Shown here piece by piece: positions 1 to 11,400 of a DNA stretch of 64,000 nt (its first letter is position 1; each line of letters starts with the position of its first letter). The stretch is from Hyphodiscus hymeniophilus. Its lineage: Eukaryota > Ascomycota > Leotiomycetes > Helotiales > Hyphodiscaceae. The notes below the pieces were generated by a model, which was not told the origin of the DNA, did not search any database, and was given only the letters and a program-made list of their open reading frames with translations. The DNA is taken from contig VNKQ01000003.1 in the NCBI GenBank assembly GCA_016508695.1, positions 124,001 through 188,000 of the forward strand, read 5' to 3'. The position numbers and the translations under genes are program-made.

Positions 1-1022
1 TTCTGCACGCCGACCTTGTTGATCAGGACGCCTTTCTCGCCTCCCTCGGGCGAGAAGTTCTGTATGGCCTTGACGAACTCGCTCTCGAAGGCGTCCGCGA
101 TCGAGGAGTGGACGATGATCCGCTCGGTGGACATGCATATCTGGCCGCTGTGCAAGAAAGCCCCGACCGCGCACTCCATGGCCGCGTGCGGGAGATCAGC
201 ATCCTCGAGCACGATGGCCGGGGCTTTACCCCCGAGCTCCAGGAGGACGGGCTTGAGGTTCTCGCCAGCCAGGCGCGAGATGATCTTCCCGACGGCGGTC
301 GAGCCGGTGAAGTTGATCTTCTTGACGCGTGGGTCGTCGATGAGATGTTTCGTCACGGCTGCTGCGTCGGAGGGTGCATGGGCAAGGAGATTCAGCACTC
401 CCTCTGGTAATCCAGCGTCGTGTAAGCAAGAGACCATCCCATGCGAGCAAAGAGGCGAGAACTCGGGCGCTTTCAAAATGGCCGTATTCCCTGCAGCGAG
501 CGCAAATGCAAAACTCCGAATCCCCAATATGAACGGCGCGTTCCAAGGAGCGATGGCTAGAATAACCCCATAAGGCTCCTTGTATACCAACGCACTCACT
601 CCCTCCGTCGAAGTGGTCGGTATAGTCCCGACAATACTCGATATGCGCCCTGCTACATCCTTCAAGATGTCGGCTGCCAGATCTAGATTGAAGTTTGCCC
701 AACCTGCAGGGGCGCCAGTTTCGTCTGCACAGATCTTCGCAAGGCTCTCCCGACGCGAGTCTAGAAGCTCGGCAGCACGCAGGAAGATATCGCGTTTCTT
801 CTGCGGCGGTAGAGAGCGCCAGGCAGGGTATGCTTTCTGTGCGCTTTCGATTGCGTGCGTGGTGTCGCTGATCGAGGCGCTGCTGAAGTGATGGAGGAGC
901 TTGCCAGTCGCGGGCGAGTGGACAGGAAAGGAGCTTGTCGTTGTATGGGGAGCGTTGGAGATTAGGAGGGGATGGGTGATGGCTGAATGTCCGTTTGTGT
1001 TGTTTTCCATTATTGCTGCCAT
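1..1022 (-). CDS. Aldehyde dehydrogenase, NAD(P)+-dependent, salicylaldehyde/vanillin dehydrogenase-like (3' end cut by window edge)
   Basis: An uninterrupted frame runs from an ATG at 1022 to the window start, giving 340 residues; the C-terminal third of the enzyme lies outside. The family oxidises an aldehyde to the carboxylic acid with NAD(P)+. Visible landmarks are the APWNAPF segment near residue 160, the cofactor-binding FTGSTAVGK loop near 240, the general-base glutamate in LELGGKAP (about residue 262) and the catalytic cysteine in GQICMST (about residue 296). The spacing of 34 between these residues is typical of the ALDH superfamily. Overall resemblance is to the salicylaldehyde/vanillin dehydrogenase branch, so an aromatic aldehyde substrate is inferred, not shown. 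A second ATG four codons downstream is an alternative start. No signal peptide is seen, so it is probably cytosolic. Confidence 0.93.
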   Translation of the reverse strand, partial: MAAIMENNTNGHSAITHPLLISNAPHTTTSSFPVHSPATGKLLHHFSSASISDTTHAIESAQKAYPAWRSLPPQKKRDIFLRAAELLDSRRESLAKICADETGAPAGWANFNLDLAADILKDVAGRISSIVGTIPTTSTEGVSALVYKEPYGVILAIAPWNAPFILGIRSFAFALAAGNTAILKAPEFSPLCSHGMVSCLHDAGLPEGVLNLLAHAPSDAAAVTKHLIDDPRVKKINFTGSTAVGKIISRLAGENLKPVLLELGGKAPAIVLEDADLPHAAMECAVGAFLHSGQICMSTERIIVHSSIADAFESEFVKAIQNFSPEGGEKGVLINKVGVQ

Positions 1023-1807
1023 CGTGGAGGGAGTTAATGTTCAATTCGTGTGGAAGATTTGGAGAGGGAAATTGAGGACCATACTGCGATGGCGAATGGA
1101 AGTATGAACTGTCTACTTGTAGACTCGAGAGGGACGAGGGGGATGTCCGGAGTAGGTATTAACCGGCTCGGTCGACGATGCCGGCAGTGCTTGCTGGTTG
1201 GTGATTGGTACCTTTTCTTTATCTAATCATCAACGAGATGAAACTCAAAGATTACATCGCGGGGTGCGGGTGCGGGGTAAAAGTATTCCCTGGATGCGAC
1301 AAACGGGAGTTTAGCAGGTGGGGTAGCTCCGAGCTCTCCACTCAACGGAACCTCTTCTGCTGACTGAAGGGAGCAGGGAAAGCGCATCAGAAGACGATAA
1401 GTTGAAGAAAAACGAAAGTGATTCAATAATCAAGGGTCATACAATTGGACTGCCAAATCCTTTGTTGTCTTAACTGAGTTAAAAAAGAGCTGCGGTCAAT
1501 GCCACCAAGGATCCCGCCAGTCGCCACCAACTTTTGATGCAGGCGGACGTTGAAGTCAGTAATGCCTGGACGACGCAAAGGAAGATCCGCTCAATGAGCA
1601 CGATCGTGACAATCATTTTCAATTCATTGCCTGCTAAAGTGTCCTATCATCGCTACCAATTATTTCTCTAAATAGAAAGGTTGCCTTTCAAAATCCCTGA
1701 GCGAAGGAAGGGGTATCTCAGCGAAGGGGTATTTCCATCTAACCGTACCCAGTTGTCATAAATCATAAAAATGTACACGAATGTGTAGCCGCACTGCCCT
1801 CGCGCAT
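1023..1807. other. Intergenic region between ALDH and GH5 glucanase
   Basis: This stretch holds the promoter side of the aldehyde dehydrogenase and the 3' side of the glucanase. I see no supported coding sequence or RNA gene. Only short unrelated frames are present. Confidence 0.6.
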
Positions 1808-3195
1808 TTAGTTTCCTGGAATCATGCAAGTAGTTGTCGAGCATTGGCCGGGATGTTTCCTCGAGGTCAGAGGTTGAGGAATCAGACCCGCGCGAGTGAG
1901 ATTCTGGAAGTGCCATTCGGGCGCGCTCTCCGTCTTCCACGCCCAGAAGATCCACCCAGAGTGTGCCTCGTAGGCATCGAGTTGTGCTTCAACGTAGTAT
2001 TCCAGATTTGTCTTGTCGACGTCTTGGAGTCCGTCGACGGTGCCTTCATATTTGGTGTCGCAGTTACCATTGTACCCAGTGCTTCCAGCGAATGTTCCAT
2101 CATATCGGGCACCTTTTCCTAGCCCGTTCAACCATTTGGCACAGTCAGTTTGGGCGCCTGTCCATTCGCCGACGATGGTCCATTTGTCGGTGCCCGCAAG
2201 TTTACCAGCAGAGCTGCATGCGGTTTGGACGTGGTCGCAGGGCTTCATAGCCACCTCTCCGTCGGAGAAAATTTGGTAGATATGTGTATCGAGGATGACA
2301 TTGTTGACTCCGCTTCCTGCATTCATGAAGCCGTTCCAGTAGGACTGGACATCCTCAAATGCATCGTGAATGACGACTGCTGTGTCGCCGTTCTGGGTGC
2401 GAACATTTCCCCAGCCGTCGTAGTAGAACTGCTTCAACGCATCCATGTCGATGCCCCAGTTCGCTGGCTCGTTCAAAAGCTCAATTGCCGTCACCACATC
2501 GGTATCACCAGCATATCGGTCGGCTAGATTTTGAATTGCGGTCAAGGTTTGGGCCGTGGAGTCGCCTTGTTGCCATTGAATTGGTCCATATCTTCCGCTG
2601 TTGTCGAAGCCGTTTTGGGATAGAGGAGCTGGTCAATGTTAGACATCAATACCTTGAGGAGACTGTGACTTAGACTGACCTCCGTGTAAATCGAGAAGAA
2701 CCTTGATACCAGCACTTCTTGCCCATCCAATAGCCTGATCAAGTATTGGGAGCTGTCCTTGAACGTATGGATCTCCATCAAGAGGGTTCAGGGCCCAGTA
2801 TCCAATTGGGATCCGAACGTGATTCAAGCCCACCGAAGCAATCTCTTGGAAGTCCGCCTCAGTAATCCATGAACTCCAATGTGCCTCCAATTGTTGCTGA
2901 GCAGCCGTCTTTCCAAGCGTTTGTGTAAAGGTGTATTCGTCAACCACTCCTCCACCGTTTGCCCAGGGCTGGAATATCGAGGGTGTAATCCACGGCTCCA
3001 GCACAAACCAACCCCCTAGGTTGACACCACGTACTTTCTCACCATTGTAATCGAACGAAAGCTGTCTCCGCAGGCTGTATCGCTGTCAGCAGAGTACTGA
3101 ATAAAGGAGGACGACATCAGGATAACATACATTGGGTTGGCCTCAACCAACGACAAACAAGCGGCCGCAGCAGTGATAAGTTTCAGGAATGTCAT
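1808..3195 (-). CDS. Secreted glucan 1,3-beta-glucosidase (exo-1,3-beta-glucanase, GH5 subfamily 9)
   Basis: Three exons (3195-3131, 3074-2680, 2628-1808) give 426 residues. Both introns have GT..AG ends, and splicing restores the continuous LDLHGAPLSQNGFD segment of the family. A hydrophobic N-terminal signal peptide (first ~19 residues) is followed by ILRRQL, which resembles a Kex2-type propeptide end. The GH5 barrel shows NLGGWFVLEPW near residue 40, the acid/base glutamate in ELLNEP (about residue 207) and the nucleophile in VGEWTGA (about residue 308). The family releases glucose from the non-reducing ends of beta-1,3-glucan at the cell wall or in the medium, for wall remodelling or glucan scavenging. 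Length is normal for EXG1/exgA proteins. The C-terminal tail after the conserved FPQPL-like motif (here LIPQPL) is slightly longer than usual. Confidence 0.96.
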
Positions 3196-6053
3196 GATTG
3201 TTATTGAATTCCCAGACTCAGGTTTTCAAAAGTGTCAGGAGAGGAGAGGGTAGACATTCACAAGAGAAGAAGCAAGGAGGGTCAGAAGAGGCTGGGCAGT
3301 GGGAACTTGAACCTGGCAAGCACGACGATTAAGTAGGGCGGCTTAATCGCTTCCTCCCTCACTCGCCTGCACGGAGGAAGTCCCCCACAAAGGGAAGGAA
3401 GCTGGATTGTGGATATCTCTCCACCCATTCTTGCTGATCGCATCTGCACTAAGAAAGAACAACACCGTTCACGACAGAGAGGCTTCTCACGTGGACTGTC
3501 CGACGCACCAAGTATCGGGTGATGGATGGGCCATAGCAGAGGGACACATACGTCCCTCTGCTAGCATGGGCCAGAACAGCATTTCTCTCACTGTCAGTTT
3601 CTCTCCCTAGATTGGGTCAACATTTCTACGTTCTTTGGTGCAAATTGGCCATTCTTGACGTAGGCCACTGCAACTCTGAGGGGTCCAGGGTGGCACAGCT
3701 TGGGCGTGCGGCGGTGAGGCTTGAACGTGCACGGGGATAAACATCATAACCAGCAATGTGCTGTGCCCTTGCAAGTTGCAAGGTATCGCGCAAGCACCGA
3801 CACATTCTTCCGAAAACAACCTCATTGGCCATCGCTCGGGCCAGAGGAGATGCTGCAGCCAGCCACCGCATAGATCCAGTACAGCGCAGAGTGATGGCTC
3901 GATTGGGGAATCTGGGATCCTCGCCCTGCTGCCCTTGCTTGGTTGCTCTTGGTTGCCCTGTTGCCCTGTTGCCCTGTTGCCCTTGCTCTTGAGCTTTGAG
4001 CCTTGGCTATCAGTAGTTGGCTTGCCAGGGTAGCCAGCCTTGGTCAACGCCCCAGACGAGTGCGGCTGGTGACGAGCAGGACGGGTATCTGAATGGCCAG
4101 GGCATGATATACGTTGCGGTGATCAGCATCATTGTCGCAGCACTGGCGTCATAGAGTGAGTGTTGTTCTACGAAGTACATAGGTACTCTGCAGGCCATTA
4201 CACCGGTCTAAGAGGTGTCATTCTTGGTTAGTCGTCGACTCACTGGGGTCATCAGGGTGCTTAAGATCGCTGTGCCAACATCAAGCCGAGGATGTGAGAG
4301 TTGGAGTGAGTCAGTGCCTGGAAGCCTCGTGCCTGCCTCCACATTCAAGTCTCCAAGACTTTGACTGCACGACAAACTTGGTACGAGCATGCATTGGAAA
4401 CATATCGTATGATTCTACAAGGAGGCGGATACTGGATCGACATACCGAGATAGGTAGGGGTGTAAGAGCTTGGTTACTGAATTACCTCCGAGCAGGATAT
4501 ATTGATTTTGCGCCTAATAACAGACATCAGTGGTCGAATTCCATCTCTCCTTCTATGCGGCGATTGATTGTGGGATGATGGCCACGTCGCCGAGGTTATC
4601 AGAAGTGCCATCAATAAGCTCACATGACCGGACAATACTCTAATCCATTGAAACTCCACCATCTAGCTCACGAGACTGTCTCATTCTGTGTCTCTGAATG
4701 CGGGGCAAGACCTAAAGTGACGATCTCTGGCCTCTGTGAGGAACATTAGTAGCAGAGAAAGGACTACCCAATTAGAGATCTTTCGGGGGCTTATTGTGGC
4801 ATAGGATAGCAATCCGGGGTTGGCTCTTGTACTCCGTAGATGCACATATAAAAAAGAGGAGGCACAAGTTATCAAGAGGCAGCCGAGGTATATGATACAA
4901 TCATAATAAGACAGATCATTTCAACGCTCCCTCCGTCAATGCGTAACTCGAGAAGACGCTCAATACAATTCTCCGATCAGCACTGCATAGTCTTTCTCCA
5001 GTCAAAAGCTCTCGGTCAGCAGAGCAGATCAACTCCGGACACCATGGGGAGAAGAGCAGAGCTTAGGGGATGGCGGGGTACTTTCGGCTCTTTTGCTTTT
5101 CGAAGCCTCGAATCCAATCTAGCTTGACTCTTGTGTTTCTCACATGATTACATTGGCCTATAAGCAAGCCACCTGATCATGAACTGATGCCAGTGGTGCT
5201 GGATCGTCGTTCGCACGCTCTGTCTTGAATAGCTTCATATGTGGCTGCATTTGGTTCGCGGATCTTCAGAGCGGAATCTCACCGCGGGGTCAAATGACAC
5301 GCACGTGATGGCCCAGCTTGGTTGACAGTTGTTGCCGAGGGATATCTCAGGAGACAGCACCACCTCGCAAGGACGATGCTGCGGCTTGTTCCTGCTTGCT
5401 CTTCCTCGCCTGGTCAATGTTCCATTGCTTGTCGGCTTGAAGTCGTCGTTGGACGATGGACGGGTCAAGGAATGGCTGTGGAACGGCTCGAGAGGAGAAT
5501 TCGGTGACTATGAAAGCATACGTGGATGAGTCGATGTGTTGATTGATGGCAGTGCTGAAGAGTATTGAACATACCTTTTATAGCCTTCTCTTTGCCGTTC
5601 CTCACAGAGATCATATCTTTGGATGCTGGCGCCTGTGTATAGGAGAGGGCATTCGTTTCCCTCGGTGGAGGTCGTAGAGGACCTTTGATCAATTCCCTGT
5701 TCGATTCCATCCTCTTGATCAATATATGAAGAGTCTTAAGCTCGAACCCACGCTCCAAAGTCTACTGAATGAACTGTAGATGCTCAATTGAAGACGTCCA
5801 AACAATTTCCCAATGCATCTCCAGCCTCTTCAACTCCCGTGCATGTACATTCTCCACAAAAGCTAAGCGACGTCCCTATATCAGATTTTGCCTTCATTCA
5901 TCAACAGCCCCGCCTCCCGCAATCGGCCTCAATCATCCAGCGAGCGACACCGGACAACCACCAGCGAAACCACAACACAACTGCCGCTCTTATCCACGCG
6001 AGAGCTATCACACAACAACCAGGGGAATCGCCTTGCATGTGGGGGCCTTTGCC
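3196..6053. other. Long intergenic region with low-complexity repeat, no supported gene
   Basis: About 2.9 kb between the glucanase start and the Zn2Cys6 regulator. Frames up to ~146 codons occur but overlap in several frames and show no recognisable domain. The 3950-3990 part contains tandem TTGCCCTG units that produce artificial Q/G-rich frames. Promoters of both flanking genes must lie here. Confidence 0.55.
3952..3986. repeat. Short tandem repeat of TTGCCCTG units
   Basis: The octamer TTGCCCTG is repeated about four times head to tail, with degenerate TTGCTCTTG copies on each side. It lies in a gene-free region. It is a simple microsatellite-like array with no visible function. Confidence 0.8.
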
Positions 6054-8430
6054 ATGGAAGGAGCACACACCTTAAGTGGTGGGGCTACCAGCCCAGCCAC
6101 AGGAAGACCAGGAACCGCGGGGAGCTACAAGAGGAAGAGGAGTGGCGGGGAGTTCGAGAGCAGTCCTGGGAGTGGAGGAGAGGGCGATGAGGATGAGGGC
6201 GAGAGGAGGAGACAACCTGGAGTGAAGAGAGCTTGCAATGAGTGTCGGCAGCAAAAAGTGAGTCACCGTCGAGAAAATCGAGTGAAGAGACGAGAATGCG
6301 ATGCGACTCGACGACGAGGCTATGGCAATTGATTCATTGAATACCAGGCTGATTAGTGCGCAATAATAGTTGCGCTGTGATGTTGTACAGGACCCTTTCA
6401 CGACTTGTTCGCGCTGTAACCGACTGAAGCTTGAATGCAAAATTGAGTCCAACTTCAAGCGCGTGGGCAAGAGGAGCAAGCATGCGGAAATGGAAAAGCA
6501 GATCGAGCGACTGCGACGAAACCTACAAAGAGCTCAGGCCCAGGGATTTATGGTGGAAGACGAGGAAGAACTCGATTCGCCGATCAGCAATGGGATCTAC
6601 TCGAGAAACACCCAGTCATATATGGGTTCCGACGAGGCTGTGTCTTCACTCCTCCATCTCAAGCAGGGAGGATCATACGGAATAGCACGGATTGTGAAGG
6701 AGATTGAGAATGTAGGGTTGACGGAAGAAGCTATAAACTATCTCTTCAACGAGTTTTGGTGTTGCTATCATCCCTACCTTCCCTTTCTCAATCCTCAACA
6801 ATCCCCAGAGTCATACTACCAACAACATCCTTTGCTCTTCTGGACTATCATCGCCGTTGCAGCTCGTCGCTATACAGCCAACCCGGAACTTCTGTCCAAC
6901 CTCTCTGGCCCACTCACAAGACTCCTCTGGACGACTGTTGGAGAGGTACCCAGCAATCACTATGTCGTCAAGGCATTGGCTTTGATATGTGTTTGGCCAC
7001 TACCTACCAGCACTACCTCAACAGACCCAAGCCACATTCTTAGTGGTGTGATGATGAAAACCGCAACAGGAATTGGTCTCCACCGTCCTAACCATACCCA
7101 AGACTTCTCTCGGATATCAGTCGAGTTGAACAGAGAGCAGTTGCATGACCGAGTCACAACATGGGCTGTATGCAATATAGTATCACAAAGCGTGGGGACA
7201 GGTTATGGCCAGCCAGCAACAACGCTATACGATTGGACTCTAGCCATTCGACCAGGCGAAGATGGGCCCTTCACATTATCACCAGAACTCGAAGCCCGTC
7301 TTCAAATCGAGCGCTTCTGCGACAAAATCTCAAAAGAGATGTACAGTAATGCCAGTGATCCTCGAGGGGTAGCAGGCGATGAGCTGAGAGCAATGTTGAC
7401 TCGAGTGTACAAGCGCGAGTTCGGCGAACTCCAGGTCGGTATTCTTTCCCAGCGCAACCTCTCACCCATTGTCAATCTTCATCTCAAAGCAGCAGGCCTT
7501 CATCTTCGTCTCTCTGCTTTCTTCGACTCAAGTACCACCCAAGGATACATGGACGATCTCATGGGTCTCTGGAGAGCGGTCTTGGCATTCCTTGACTTGG
7601 TCTTTGAGCTTGAAGCTCCTCCAAATGACAACATGGCCGGTGGGATCCTACGCTACGCTTCGAACTATATTCTACAAATGATAGTAGCGGCTTGTTTCGG
7701 ACTCCTCAAGCTCCTTTCATCTTTCTTCGCAAGCGAGATAGACTTCGCCCGCGGGAGACAACTCTTCCACCGAACTATCACCGCAATCCGTAGCATGAGC
7801 GTCATCAACAACGATCTCGCTTGGAGGCTTGCAGAGCTGATGGTTCAAATGTGGAATGGTGCACGAGTAGAGCAACGTTCCCAAATGGCACAAATGACCA
7901 ACAATGGAAACGGCAACGGCAACGGCGTTGAGCCACGACCACCAATTGATGACAGCCTTCAATTGAAAGTCCGGTGTAGGATGAGTATGAGTCTAGTGTT
8001 TGACTCTATCTGGCGGTGGAGGGAAGAATTCCAATCCCAAGGTCGTGGAAACCTCGAAGGTCAGCTTCCCACCCCAAAGTGTCCGCCATCTCTTCCACAC
8101 ATGCCACAATACGCTAACGGACCAGCCATAGCAGCGATGAAAAATCCTACCAACCCCGACAGCGCGGCGGGATCATCCGCATCATCAACACACATGGACA
8201 GCACGCTCATGCCTCCCTCGCACCAAATCCAGAACTCGCTCCTCACCGCCGCAGGCCCCGTGACACCCAATAATCACGGCTTGGCCGGCTCCATGTTGAG
8301 CGGAAATGTGGGCTACAGCGAGAGTAATTACGAGGTCTTTGATCCGCTCAACTGGATGCTGGACGGCCTCGTCGATTTTCCGTACTCGTACGCGGCCATT
8401 CAGGGGCTGGAGGCTAATGGCTTGGGTTAG
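6054..8430 (+). CDS. Zn2Cys6 fungal transcription factor with fungal-specific regulatory domain
   Basis: Two exons (6054-6257, 6370-8430) give 754 residues. The intron (GTGAGT..TAG, 112 nt) interrupts the zinc cluster; splicing restores six cysteines with spacing C-x2-C-x6-C-x8-C-x2-C-x6-C at about residues 61-90. The cluster is followed by a basic linker and a short heptad-like segment (KHAEMEKQIERLRRNL) for dimerisation, then a long middle-homology region typical of fungal-specific factors. The C-terminus is S/T/N-rich. The arrangement recalls the Leu3/War1 group, but orthology cannot be decided by eye. The start was chosen at the ATG in the good context GCCATGG; the same frame stays open upstream to about 5769, so a longer N-terminus is possible. 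It should bind DNA in the nucleus; the regulated pathway is unknown. Confidence 0.93.
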
Positions 8431-11400
8431 ACTGAGCGTACGATAGATAGCTTGAGAAGATCTCAAGGATGTGAGAGCGTCGTTTGGATGTTCGCACAAT
8501 CTGACCGTAGCATGTATGCATTGCAGGATCGACCACGCTTTATCCTGACCGTCAGAAAATAACGGACGAGAACTTTGGGAGCAGCGCAACTAATGAACAT
8601 AGGGATCACAGATTGAACGTGCAATAATGGTGTCTGGCTGGGATTTAATACTGCACGGTTTCGTTTTATTTCCTTCTACATATATGTCTTTTAATATGAC
8701 GAGGGATGATACCACTGAGGGACAGAGTTTGTCAAGCTTATATTTCTTTTCATTTCTTTTCTCGGCCTCACAATCGAGATTGAATATACATTGCGACGTG
8801 GTTTGGCGCGCGGGCTGGGGGCTTTGTTTGTTTGTATTTAATGTCTGGAGAAGAGTTGGATTGGAATGGAATGAGGTGGCATGGGATGGGATAGAGATGG
8901 AGATTGAGATGGAGATGGAAATGAGTGTTAGCAGAGGGCACGAAATCGCGTAAGTTCGGAGAATAGTGGGAAGGAGGGATGGTGGTGTGACTCCGTTCCG
9001 TTCTCAGACTCAAAAGTGAATAAACAATGTTCCTATGAAGGGTGGTGGTGTGCTGTTCTTGTACTTCTTTTTTGGTTGACTGTATCGTGTATGTTGCCCA
9101 AGTTGGGGATAATGCTGAGTGCTAGTGCTGAGTGCTGAGTGTGTGAAGTGGAGAGGAAGTGAGGTAGCTCGTTGGTGTTCTCTTTTAACATCAGTCACAC
9201 GAGGATGTGATGATGTGAGCTTGCACGCAGTGGAGTTTCCCGGAACGTGTAGTGTGAACTTTCATTGATCGGAGGTGAAAGTTCTGCCAAGTTGCAGAGT
9301 AATTGGAGATAAGCTTTCATGTACGTTGCGTGTCTGGGTGAGAACGACGCTTGTCGGCTCCAAGGCAGATTGGAAGTGTTGTTTCCTTTCATGGAGGAAG
9401 GGAATTTAAGTGGCCCTTCGTGGAAAGAGAGAGATGTGAAACACTTGTAGAGTCTAGGAGAAGGTCAATTGGTGGTGTATCGGGCAGATTTGTGTGTGGG
9501 ATGGATCCAGCTTGGCCATGAGACTTGGCGCTTGACATCCAAATTCTAGGCTATTGAGGGAGTGGGATGCCCGATTAGGTAGAGTTCATGGCGGATGCAA
9601 TTGAGAGATGGCTGAAGCTCGAGCGAACCTAAGCTGCAATCGTTCGGAGATCCTAAATGAACCAAAGGATGGAGATTGAATGGAGGGATAAGTGGAGGAT
9701 GAGTATAGGTTGAGTAGAGTATGTGTGGAGGATAAGACCCAGTGGAGACCTCGCAGAGTAAATGACATCGGCGTTCGCATGACAGAATCTAGGAGCCTTC
9801 GCTCCCTGCTTGAAAGCTCGAGAAACCAAGCGAGAAATCAGATTGGCCAATTCTGACGGAGTTGCTCAATTGGAAGGTGGTTCTTGGTTGGAAGCACAAG
9901 CATCAAGAAAGCCAACTCAGACAGGTTGATAAGAAAAACGATGAAAGAGCTGTGATAGCGACGATATTTCGGATTTCTTACTTGTCCTTCTACGTGGCAC
10001 CACTAATATGCTTGGATATGGGGCCTAAAAGGGCACGAAGAGAAGATGGCTCTATTTGGAAGCCAGCTGGAGAGTACGAACACCCCATCTATAGTTTGGC
10101 CCTAACTGGGTTGGCAATGCTGCTCTGATTTGTTCTGTTATGCGTTGACGTCGAGCTAATCTTCTTGCGTTTGTTGACGGACCGGAGGAGGTGGGAAGGT
10201 CAGAAGGTCGACGAGAGGGCCGTATTATTGTTTTGACGGCCGGGGCCTGCGTGTCTTCCAATGTTGTCGAGACAATGAGATCGATGTATATATAGGGCTG
10301 TTCTGCTGTGCCTGGTGCGTTTTCTGAGCAGGTTGCTGGAGTCTTGGGAAGTTTCCCATCAATAAGTGTTAAAAGTGGTAACGTTGATGCTGTTGACTCA
10401 AGTTGACTTGTGGAGACTACTTAAACAATTGCTCTGTTGTGTTGAAAGGACTCCATATGTCTTTGTAGTTGCGAAGTGCTTCCTTTGACTGACTTCCATT
10501 ATTGTCTTCGGAGTAGTGTTGTGTGGTCGTGGGGTCGTAGTCGAGAACGGCACAGGAAGGAAAGTTTCGACATCTTGGTCTTCCGCCAATGCAGGCGCCG
10601 CAGATGGCCAGCGGTGAGTAGCTCTTCTAAACGATGGTTTGTGTCTGCAAGCCATAGGAATAGAAGACTAGATAGCCTGCTGGATATGGAGAGTCGCTGG
10701 GACGAAGAATTAGAAGTCGAGGGTTCCAAAACAGCGAGAACATCCACTTTCCGAAGTAAGTAACATCCTCAACGCTCTTTCCTCATCTCACAGTAGTATG
10801 TAACCTCCCACAAACTCCTCGATTTCTCGAACAGTGAAGAGCTTACTCAATCCAACATCTTCCACCACCGTTTCGGTGTGAGGTCGTGTCGTCTAGCGCT
10901 TGTTCGAACGCAACGCAGCCGCCCGTCTAAGTCGAACTTCGAAAAGCGTTATGAATTTAGGCGACCAAGCTCGAGGCGCGAATCCAGCAAAGCTAGACTT
11001 CGTGAGGATTGTCGTTGAATTATGCTACCGTGATCGCAGATCGTTTTACGTCAAGCTCACCCACCAACTGCAGCCCTGCGCCGCGCCTTCGTATCGCATG
11101 CCCCAGAAAGGATTGTCCCTGCCCTGCTCAACGTCGTTCTTGGGTTTATATCGTGTGTGGTGTATGGTGCAAAACAAAATAGTCAAGGAGAGTCTCGTCG
11201 ATCGTCAGGAATTAAGGATTGAATGCAGCTGAACTTTCGGAGCTGCTGTTACTAAAACCTCAGTGGAATATGGTGGATTGTGCCGTTTGCTTACTTGCAC
11301 AGTCTGAACTTTCATCAGCCTTGATTGAGTCTGGTCGGGTTTGGACTACCACTAGGATGGCTTATCCAGCTTTTGGAAACAAGGAATTTGCCATTCAACT

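Noticed and set aside
226..1044. 272-codon minus-strand frame overlapping the aldehyde dehydrogenase
   Set aside because: A different frame on the same strand encodes an uninterrupted aldehyde dehydrogenase with catalytic Glu and Cys, so this one is a shadow.
1..3195. ALDH and GH5 glucanase as part of a catabolic or biosynthetic cluster
   Set aside because: No transporter, regulator or shared substrate logic links them in the visible sequence. Adjacency alone is not evidence.
5735..5760. GGGTTCGAGC on the minus strand resembling a tRNA T-arm
   Set aside because: No complementary stem and no A-box at the right distance.
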